Source of the DNA: Prevotella melaninogenica
GTDB lineage: Bacteria; Bacteroidota; Bacteroidia; Bacteroidales; Bacteroidaceae
Direction of reading: 5' to 3'
DNA length: 64,000 bases
Assembly: GCF_003609775.1 (NCBI RefSeq)
Contig: NZ_AP018049.1
Coordinates: 434,001-498,000, forward strand
This document shows positions 7,559 through 14,201 of this stretch, piece by piece. Both the position numbers and the translations under genes were made by a program. Positions within the stretch are counted from its first letter, which is position 1; the number at the start of each line of letters is the position of its first letter. Below the pieces are notes generated by a model that had not been told where the DNA came from, did no database searches, and worked only from the letters and a program-made list of their open reading frames with translations.

Positions 7559-8077
7559 ATGAAGAGTTTCAAAATTAATGCACAAGGAATAGGTGCAGCT
7601 ATAGGCTTATTGTTGGTAAACGGGATAGTCTATCTGATTTTTCATCGTACACCAGCAAGCGAGGAAGAGATTAACGCATATATTCAGAACTCGGAAGTTG
7701 TAGAACTAACCGATTTCACTTTTTTTGATGTGGAAAGAATGGTAAGGTATGCAAGACAGCCTTTGAGACGCAACCATAGTACACTGTATAAGAATATAGC
7801 AAAAGTTTATTCGCCAGATAGTAAGAAAAATTTTGTTTTAGAGACTTACGATGTCCCTGGCAGAATATCAGTAAATGCAGAACTTTTGCGAAGGAGTCCC
7901 AAAATCTATCTTGTTGTTAATAAGGATGATTTGCATAATCCAAAATTAGGAAGTAAGGAAAAGCCTGTTCCTGCATTATTGTGGTACACAAGTCCAGATA
8001 GTAAGTTTAATCAACTTCCTGAAGACGATTACAAAAATAATGTAAAGGAATACCTTACCTATTGCCGAACTGAATAA
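7559..8077 (+). CDS. Membrane-anchored protein of unknown function, tandem copy 1
   Basis: A protein of 172 residues. After a short basic N-terminus, a hydrophobic segment at about residues 10-28 (GIGAAIGLLLVNGIVYLIF) should anchor it in the inner membrane with the rest outside the cytoplasm. No known family was recognised. It is nearly identical to the gene at 8173, differing mainly in the last third, and a third broken copy follows. Duplicated small membrane genes beside T6SS effectors are often immunity proteins against toxins that act in the periplasm or membrane; that role is inferred from context only. Confidence 0.7.
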   Translation: MKSFKINAQGIGAAIGLLLVNGIVYLIFHRTPASEEEINAYIQNSEVVELTDFTFFDVERMVRYARQPLRRNHSTLYKNIAKVYSPDSKKNFVLETYDVPGRISVNAELLRRSPKIYLVVNKDDLHNPKLGSKEKPVPALLWYTSPDSKFNQLPEDDYKNNVKEYLTYCRTE

Positions 8078-8172
8078 AGAAAGAGTATAATAATTGGTTA
8101 ATGGGAAAACTGAAAGGTTAGATAATATAGAAAAGCAAAGATAGATTTAAGCAAAAGAGTTCTATCAAAAAT
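8078..8172 (+). repeat. Duplicated spacer between tandem copies
   Basis: This 95-nt spacer reappears almost unchanged at 8692-8786, so the duplicated unit is gene plus spacer, about 614 nt long. Equal spacing points to unequal crossing-over. Confidence 0.8.
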
Positions 8173-8691
8173 ATGAAGAGTTTCAAAATTAATGCACAAG
8201 GAATAGGGTCAGCCATAGGCTTATTGTTGGTAAATGGGATAGTCTATCTCATTTTCCATCGTACACCAGCAAGCGAAGAAGAAATTAACGCATTTATTCA
8301 GAACTCGGAAGTTGTGGAACTGACAGATTTTACTTTTTTCGATGTGGAAGACATGGTAGTATATGCAAGACAACCTTTGAGACGCAACCATAGTACACTG
8401 TATAAAGATATAGCAAAAGTTTATTCGCCAGACAGTAAGAAAAATTTTGTTTTAGAGACTTATGGTGTCCCCGGTAGAATATCAGTAAATGCAGAACTTC
8501 TGCGAAGGAGCCCCAAAATCTATCTTGTTGTTAATAAGGATGATTTACATAATCCAAAATTAGGAAGTAAGGAAAAGCCTGTTCCTGCATTATTATGGTA
8601 TACGGACCCAAATTATAAAAATTATGAAGTTTCTGAAAGAAATTATATACATAGTGTAAAGGAATACCTTACCTATTGCCGAACTGAATAA
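8173..8691 (+). CDS. Membrane-anchored protein of unknown function, tandem copy 2
   Basis: A protein of 172 residues with the same N-terminal membrane anchor and most of the same sequence as the gene at 7559. Changes cluster near residues 58-62 (DMVVYA against RMVRYA) and in the stretch after LLWYT, where copy 1 has SPDSKFNQLPEDD and this copy DPNYKNYEVSERN. The last residues (VKEYLTYCRTE) are again identical. The pattern suggests diversification of one surface after duplication. Confidence 0.7.
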   Translation: MKSFKINAQGIGSAIGLLLVNGIVYLIFHRTPASEEEINAFIQNSEVVELTDFTFFDVEDMVVYARQPLRRNHSTLYKDIAKVYSPDSKKNFVLETYGVPGRISVNAELLRRSPKIYLVVNKDDLHNPKLGSKEKPVPALLWYTDPNYKNYEVSERNYIHSVKEYLTYCRTE

Positions 8692-8786
8692 AGAAAGAGT
8701 ATAATAATTGGTTAATGGGAAAACTGAAAGGTTAGATAATATAGAAAAGCAAAGATATATTAAAGTAAAAGAGTTCTATCAAAAAT

Positions 8787-8960
8787 ATGAAGACTTCCAA
8801 AATTAATGCACAAGGAATAGGTGCAGCCATAGGCTTATTGTTGGTAAATGGGATAGTCTATCTCATTTACCATCGTACACCAGCAAGCGAAGAAGAAATT
8901 AACGCATATATTCAGAACTCGGAAGTTGTGGAACTGACAGATTTTACTTTTGAAAAATGA
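8787..8960 (+). pseudogene. Truncated third tandem copy
   Basis: The frame starts like its neighbours (MKTSKINAQGIGAAIGLLL) and reaches VVELTDFTF at residue 55, then ends at E-K-stop. Only the membrane anchor and a short stub remain (57 residues). The sequence after the break is unrelated to the full copies, so the 3' part was deleted or replaced. Confidence 0.75.
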
Positions 8961-9062
8961 TTACATAATTTCAAATAAAACATCTACAAATAACGGCAAA
9001 AACACATATAAAAGATAAGTTTGTAACAAACGGTAAATCAGTCAGTTATAAGTTTGTGTAAG

Positions 9063-9143
9063 AAAAGATGCTTAATTGGACTTCAAAAGGGCGTTAGTAA
9101 GACCTCTAAAGGGCATCTTTTGTAAGTCAATTAGGCGTCTTTT
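9063..9143 (+). terminator. Double hairpin with alternative pairings
   Basis: AAAAGATGC (9063-9071) can pair with GCATCTTTT (9113-9121), or the longer 9063-9083 arm can pair with AAGTCAATTAGGCGTCTTTT (9124-9143) with one bulge and G-U pairs. The two structures exclude each other. The simplest role is termination after the island; a switch-like role is possible. Confidence 0.5.
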
Positions 9144-9339
9144 AGAAACCAAAAGAGCATGTGTTATTTTTGAGTTGCATGAAAATAGTTTACAAGTATT
9201 AGTTGGTATGGGAATAAGTAACTTGTAGAAGACGGAAAGATATTAATAATATGAGATTTCTTGAGAAGATATTTAATGTGATATAACGTTTAGATTTTAT
9301 TTTTTGGTTACATTTGTTGCCAAATATGAATTACGCAAA

Positions 9340-9355
9340 GGTAACAAGTGTTACC
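9340..9355. promoter_or_regulatory. Palindromic operator upstream of norB
   Basis: GGTAACAAGTGTTACC has perfect 7-bp arms (GGTAACA/TGTTACC) around AG. It is 147 nt before the norB start. The size and symmetry fit a dimeric CRP/FNR-family regulator; NO-responsive members of that family (for example HcpR-type) commonly control norB. The regulator itself is not in this window. Confidence 0.5.
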
Positions 9356-9502
9356 TAATAAAGAGTTTTCTCTTTCTTTGATTATGTTTACAAACTTATG
9401 GCATATCTATTGTTGTTCATTGCAGTAAGAGGAGGGCATGGTATGCCCTAATTTAATATAAGCTCTTAAAATATAAATAAACATTAATCAGAATAAAAAA
9501 AA

Positions 9503-11761
9503 ATGACACCAAAGAAATTATGGTTGACTTTGGCAGCGGTCATTATAGGATCGTTTGCCGTTTTATGCTTCTATGGCGTTGAGATTTTCAGAGAGATGCC
9601 ACCTTTTCCTAACAAGGTGGTAACAGAGAGTGGTGAAACGTTGTTTGAAGGACAAGATATAAAAGATGGACAGAACGTTTGGCAGTCTATTGGAGGTCAG
9701 ACAGTAGGTAGTGTTTGGGGACATGGCGCATACGTAGCTCCTGATTGGACAGCCGACTATTTGCATCGTGAGTCAGAATTGATGTTAGCCGAATTAGCTA
9801 AGAAATATGGTAAGGTATATAACCAGTTGGACGAGGCAGACAAGGCTAAGTATAAGGTATTGTTGCAAAAAGAGCTCCGTAAGAATACATATGACGCACA
9901 GACAGGCATTATCACCTTTAGTAAGATGCGTGCTAAAGTGGCAAAGCAATTGCATAATTATTATGCCAAACTATTCTTAAATGACCCATCTATGGCTAAA
10001 TTGCGCAATGCGTATGCTATGCGCGATAAATCTGTAGAAGCAGTAGACGGACTTTCTGCTGAGAAGCGTTTTGATAAGATGGACGCTTTCTTCGCATGGT
10101 CAAGCTGGGTATGTGTGACCAACAGACCTAATAGCGACGTTAGTTATACCAATAACTGGCCACACGACCCTGTCATAGGCAATGTTGCCCCTACTTCGTT
10201 ACATCTCTGGTCAGGCTTTAGTGTGTTATTGTTACTCTTCTGTGTAGGAATTTTAGTTTACTATTATGCACAGCATAAAGAAGAACATGTATCAAAGGTG
10301 CCAGAATCAGATCCGATGAGAGATCTTAAACCTACAGCATCGATGCGTGCCGCGCTGAAATACATTTGGGTAGTAGGTGCATTGATGCTGGTTCAGATGC
10401 TTTCTGGTGTGATTACAGCTCATTACGGTGTAGAGGGAGATGCTTTCTTTGGGTTACCCATACAAAACATTTTCCCTTATGCCGTATCGCGTAGTTGGCA
10501 TGTCCAGTTGGCTATTCTTTGGATTGCAACCTCGTGGTTGGCTACAGGTTTATATATAGCTCCAGCAGTTTCGGGAGTTGAACCAAAATATCAAGCCTTA
10601 GGTGTAAACATTCTCTTTGGAGCATTGGTTTTCGTAGTTGCAGGTTCATTAGCTGGTCAATGGTTCGGAGTAATGCAAAAGCTTGGTTTGGTAGAGAACT
10701 TCTGGTTTGGTCATCAAGGATATGAGTATGTTGAGCTGGGACGTCTATGGCAGATACTATTGCTTACAGGTTTAGTTCTTTGGCTATTCTTGATGATTCG
10801 CGCACTTATTCCTGCACTCAAACGAAAGGACGAAAATCGTCATTTACTTACGCTTTTTGTTATTGCCTCATTAGCTATCGCATTCTTTTATGCAGCAGGT
10901 TTGATGTATGGACGCCAAACCCATATGGCTGTTGCTGAATACTGGCGTTGGTGGGTTGTTCACCTTTGGGTTGAAGGCTTCTTCGAGGTATTTGCTACGG
11001 TGGTTGCATCGTTCTTATTCTGTCGTTTAGGACTACTTAAGATTAAGAGTGCCACAGTTTCTGTGTTATTCTCTACTATCGTCTTCCTTGCAGGTGGTAT
11101 TTTAGGAACATTCCATCACTTGTATTTCAGTGCGACTCCAACTGCAGTATTAGCACTTGGAGCTACATTCAGTGCTATGGAACTTGTTCCGCTCGTACTG
11201 ATAGGAATAGAAGCATATCATAATTATCAACTGAGCCGTTCTGCCGATTGGATAAAATCCTATAAGTGGCCGATATATTGCTTCATTGCAATGTGTTTCT
11301 GGAACTTCTTGGGTGCTGGTATCTTTGGTTTCTCAATTAATCCGCCAATCGCCTTGTATTATTTGCAAGGACTGAATACTACTGCCGTTCACGGACATGC
11401 AGCTCTTTTCGGAGTCTATGGTATCTTAGGAATAGGCTTAATGCTATTTGTTTTGCGCGGTCTTTATCCAAATAATGAGTGGAACGATAAGCTTATAGGA
11501 TCTGCTTTCTGGTGTATGAACGTTGGTTTACTGCTAATGACGGTGGTAAGTATTTTACCTATTGGTATCCTACAAGCCAACGAAAGCATCACCAACGCTT
11601 ACTGGTCGGCAAGGTCGGCTGAATTTATGCAACAAGATTTCATGCAAACATTAAGATGGCTACGTGTACCTGGAGATATATTTGTAGCTTTGGGTGAAGT
11701 TCTATTTGTCTTGTTTGTCATCGGTTTACAGTTTGGCTGGTCGAAGAAAGGTAAACGCTAA
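9503..11761 (+). CDS. norB: Quinol-dependent nitric oxide reductase
   Basis: A 752-residue inner-membrane enzyme of the haem-copper oxidase superfamily; it reduces two NO to N2O using quinol electrons. The length and the extended N-terminal periplasmic domain after the first helix (QSIGGQTVGSVWGHGAYVAP) mark the single-subunit qNor type rather than cytochrome-c dependent NorB, and no norC is adjacent. Histidine landmarks are visible: SWHVQLAILW (about 333), WWVVHLWVEGFFEVFATV (about 487, with the glutamates near the Fe-B site), FHHLYF (about 537) and VHGHAALFG (about 630, haem ligands). It is monocistronic, with a palindromic site upstream and a terminator downstream. Likely function: detoxification of host or nitrite-derived NO. 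Confidence 0.95.
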   Translation: MTPKKLWLTLAAVIIGSFAVLCFYGVEIFREMPPFPNKVVTESGETLFEGQDIKDGQNVWQSIGGQTVGSVWGHGAYVAPDWTADYLHRESELMLAELAKKYGKVYNQLDEADKAKYKVLLQKELRKNTYDAQTGIITFSKMRAKVAKQLHNYYAKLFLNDPSMAKLRNAYAMRDKSVEAVDGLSAEKRFDKMDAFFAWSSWVCVTNRPNSDVSYTNNWPHDPVIGNVAPTSLHLWSGFSVLLLLFCVGILVYYYAQHKEEHVSKVPESDPMRDLKPTASMRAALKYIWVVGALMLVQMLSGVITAHYGVEGDAFFGLPIQNIFPYAVSRSWHVQLAILWIATSWLATGLYIAPAVSGVEPKYQALGVNILFGALVFVVAGSLAGQWFGVMQKLGLVENFWFGHQGYEYVELGRLWQILLLTGLVLWLFLMIRALIPALKRKDENRHLLTLFVIASLAIAFFYAAGLMYGRQTHMAVAEYWRWWVVHLWVEGFFEVFATVVASFLFCRLGLLKIKSATVSVLFSTIVFLAGGILGTFHHLYFSATPTAVLALGATFSAMELVPLVLIGIEAYHNYQLSRSADWIKSYKWPIYCFIAMCFWNFLGAGIFGFSINPPIALYYLQGLNTTAVHGHAALFGVYGILGIGLMLFVLRGLYPNNEWNDKLIGSAFWCMNVGLLLMTVVSILPIGILQANESITNAYWSARSAEFMQQDFMQTLRWLRVPGDIFVALGEVLFVLFVIGLQFGWSKKGKR

Positions 11762-11804
11762 AAGGCAGATTTATCTGCTTGCGTTATAGATGTTGATTTC
11801 GTGT

Positions 11805-11843
11805 GTTTCAAGGGCTTCAACTGTGTGCTTTAGCCCTTGAAAC
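11805..11843 (+). terminator. Terminator hairpin after norB
   Basis: A perfect 12-bp stem, GTTTCAAGGGCT (11805-11816) with AGCCCTTGAAAC (11832-11843), with a 15-nt loop and a short T-rich tail, 44 nt past the norB stop. Confidence 0.65.
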
Positions 11844-11974
11844 TATTTTGAAGGATGTATAACCTATTAGCCCCTATCTCAACTGATTCTTTTTTTATAA
11901 AATAATACTTCTTCCTTCCATATCTATCTCTTTTGTTATTCTATTGGTTAGAGGTAAAAACTTTTGTAGTTAGA

Positions 11975-12006
11975 TTTGGGCAAATGACTTTAATGTATTA
12001 TCTTTG
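11975..12006 (+). promoter_or_regulatory. Bacteroidetes-type promoter for the DUF3467 gene
   Basis: TTTG (11975-11978), 20 nt, TATCTTTG (11999-12006). This matches the sigma-ABfr consensus of a -33 TTTG and a -7 TAnnTTTG. The start codon follows at 12047. Confidence 0.75.
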
Positions 12007-12046
12007 CATAAAAGAAATAAAGTATTATCTAAATCATATTAACAAA

Positions 12047-12376
12047 ATGGACAATAACAATCAGAATCAAGAGGGACAGCAGTTGCAGATTGATCTCTCA
12101 CCAGAAATTGCTAAAGGTGTTTATACAAACTTTCAGATAATCTCTCATTCAAGCTCAGAGTTTGTACTTGATTTTGCTACACTTCTTCCAGGTGTACCAA
12201 AGGCAACAGTAACAAGCCGTGTTATTATTGCTCCTGAGCACGCATTACGTCTCCTTGCAGCTTTGCAGGACAATGTAGTTCGCTATGAGAAAGAGTTTGG
12301 TAAAATTGATCGCCACGAGCCAGAGCAGGAGCCACGTACGATTGCTCCATTTGGTCCTGGTAAGGTTGATGCATAA
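12047..12376 (+). CDS. DUF3467 family protein
   Basis: A small soluble protein of 109 residues. The core IDLSPEIAKGVYTNFQIISH, then FVLDFATLLPGVPKATVTSR and RVIIAPEHALRLLAALQDN, is the DUF3467 pattern; the function of this family is not established. The frame is open from 11933, but the promoter at 11975-12006 lies inside that extension, so the ATG at 12047 is the start. It is followed by a terminator and appears monocistronic. Confidence 0.85.
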   Translation: MDNNNQNQEGQQLQIDLSPEIAKGVYTNFQIISHSSSEFVLDFATLLPGVPKATVTSRVIIAPEHALRLLAALQDNVVRYEKEFGKIDRHEPEQEPRTIAPFGPGKVDA

Positions 12377-12400
12377 GCAGACTTCTTACTGATAAATAAT

Positions 12401-12440
12401 AAAGCCGTTCGAGTAATCGGGCGGCTTTGTTGTTTTTGAT
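12401..12440 (+). terminator. Terminator after the DUF3467 gene
   Basis: AAAGCCG (12401-12407) pairs with CGGCTTT (12422-12428), followed by a T-rich tail (TTGTTGTTTTTG). A typical intrinsic terminator 25 nt past the stop codon. Confidence 0.7.
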
Positions 12441-12534
12441 AATCTCGGTTGATATAGAATGTGCTGTTCTCGAATTACTTGCGTTTCAAACAATGGTAGG
12501 AAATATGTTTGTCGACTATTTGGGCGTAATGGAT

Positions 12535-12720
12535 TTAACCTCGAAAGGCAAATTTATAAATAAAGATGCCAACAAGAGGTGTGAAAACAAGGCTTAGTCC
12601 TATAAGTATGAAGCACGATAGCCAGCCCCAATCTCTCCACTTGATGACAAAGGGCATAAGTATAAGTGTAATGATGAATTCTATAAATGTCCACTTAATA
12701 AGAATTATTTTGAAAGACAA
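12535..12720 (-). CDS. Possible small two-helix membrane protein
   Basis: A 61-residue frame with two hydrophobic segments at about residues 3-24 and 33-56 around KWRDWGW, ending KFAFRG. Composition and charge placement look like a genuine tiny membrane protein. The only start that gives the full length is a TTG at 12718-12720. A TATCTTTG motif overlaps that start, which would place transcription downstream of it and favour a shorter product. Coding status is uncertain. Confidence 0.35.
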   Translation of the reverse strand: MSFKIILIKWTFIEFIITLILMPFVIKWRDWGWLSCFILIGLSLVFTPLVGIFIYKFAFRG

Positions 12721-12847
12721 AGATAAATAAAAGCAATGTAATTACAAAGTGATTATATCTTATTTTTATTCAATCGTGTCTGATAGGCTGTTCTAAAACG
12801 GAGAGCACACCTTGTCGGTAATCCCATTATGAAGTTCTGGAAAAGAC

Positions 12848-12874
12848 AACGGACGCACAAATAGTGCGTCCGTT
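12848..12874 (-). terminator. Terminator of the susCD-like operon
   Basis: An 11-bp perfect stem (AACGGACGCAC with GTGCGTCCGTT) and a 5-nt loop, 27 nt past the susD-like stop on the minus strand, followed in that direction by a short T run. Confidence 0.7.
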
Positions 12875-12900
12875 ATAGATAATATAGTTAAATGATATGC

Positions 12901-14187
12901 TTATAGTCCTTGGCTTTGTAACTCTTTCTCAGGCATTGGTAGCCATTTGATTTTACGGCTTGCCCAAGTTGTTGCGGCAGAACCTTGCTCCAGTCCACGA
13001 CGGATATCCGCTGAACGTTCACCACGGAACGCAAGGAAGATACGGCGCAGTTCGGCTATTTGTGCAAGGGTAGGGGTTGTTGAAAGTTGACTTGCAGCGT
13101 CATACTTGCTAATGACCTTATTAACTTCTGTCATTGCATTACCAACCATAATACCTCTCACAATGAGTTCAGCTTTGATAAGATGGATGTCATCATCGTT
13201 TGAGAGTATCATTGAACCCTTTCTCGTTAAGGCAGACGCATAAATATTATAGCGGTTAGGGTTCTTCTTGTCTACACCAGCGTGAGCCAGTGGTAAAGCT
13301 TTCTTCTCAGCATCTGTTATTCTTGCAGCTTCAAGAGAAGGGCTTACCTGTACGTCACGGCTGTTAGGACCAATAGCACTATATAATGGATTATCAGCAC
13401 CATCATTGTTGTAGATTACTTCTACACTCTCACCATCTTTCAGTGCTTCTTCAATTAATGCCTTAGCGTCTGCATACTGGCCACGATGCAATGCAAGTTT
13501 CAGGTTATAGGTTTTTACCTGTCGGATAGCAGCATCTTGATCAAAACCTTTAAAGGTCTTCAAAGCGTCAGATTGTGCAGCTTTTAGTGCCGCCTCATAT
13601 TGCTCCTTAGCTTGATTTAGTATGGCTTCGTGTGATACGACAGCTTTGTTGAGAATTACAGAACCTCCTTCTGCTGCTGGAGTTGTTGAGAATGATTCTG
13701 CAAGCAATTGAAGAGCATAACCTGCATGAAGATGTCCTACATAATTACCATATTCTTTCGCTATCTTGGTTTGCTCTGCATTCGTCCCTGTTATCTGTCC
13801 AGCTATCTCTGTCAGTTCAATACTGCGTGCATAATAGTTGTGGATTTTATTCCAGAGATTATTCTGAGTTCCAGAGGTTGGGGTGAGATTGTCTGTTGCT
13901 ATCTGACGATAGAGGAGTGCATTAGGAATTGTTCCTTCTGTCAATTCATCAACAGTCGTTCCCAGTGCAAGGAAAGCCGCTGCAGCAGCATCACCTTGAA
14001 GTGTTTTTACATAAGCAACCAATGGACCATCACTGATAGTGTTGGACTGAATGTTTGCTATCATCGTAGACTTACTTAATTGGTCTTTTGTAAGAGTATT
14101 ACTTGGTGTCTCAGCATTTTCTACCCACGAGTCACAACTTGCGAACAGCATAGATAGGGCGAGAATGGCATATATTGATTTTTTCAT
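12901..14187 (-). CDS. SusD/RagB-family outer-membrane lipoprotein
   Basis: A protein of 428 residues with a lipoprotein signal (ALSMLFASCDS; Cys at about residue 19). SusD proteins are surface lipoproteins that form the lid over a SusC transporter and bind its substrate. Segments such as HNYYARSIELTEIAGQITG and the C-terminal EIAELRRIFLAFRGERSADIRR fit the SusD/RagB helical scaffold. It lies 14 nt downstream of the susC-like gene, so they form one operon. The protein is shorter than many SusD members (about 500-600), and no carbohydrate-active enzyme is next to it, so the substrate cannot be named. Confidence 0.85.
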   Translation of the reverse strand: MKKSIYAILALSMLFASCDSWVENAETPSNTLTKDQLSKSTMIANIQSNTISDGPLVAYVKTLQGDAAAAAFLALGTTVDELTEGTIPNALLYRQIATDNLTPTSGTQNNLWNKIHNYYARSIELTEIAGQITGTNAEQTKIAKEYGNYVGHLHAGYALQLLAESFSTTPAAEGGSVILNKAVVSHEAILNQAKEQYEAALKAAQSDALKTFKGFDQDAAIRQVKTYNLKLALHRGQYADAKALIEEALKDGESVEVIYNNDGADNPLYSAIGPNSRDVQVSPSLEAARITDAEKKALPLAHAGVDKKNPNRYNIYASALTRKGSMILSNDDDIHLIKAELIVRGIMVGNAMTEVNKVISKYDAASQLSTTPTLAQIAELRRIFLAFRGERSADIRRGLEQGSAATTWASRKIKWLPMPEKELQSQGL

Positions 14188-14201
14188 TGTAGCGTCTTCT
14201 T

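Larger units (their letters stand above)
8961..9502. other. Intergenic region upstream of norB
   Basis: These 542 nt contain no convincing gene. They hold a complex hairpin at 9063-9143 and a dyad at 9340-9355; the remainder is AT-rich and featureless by eye. The region marks the right border of the T6SS accessory island. Confidence 0.6.
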
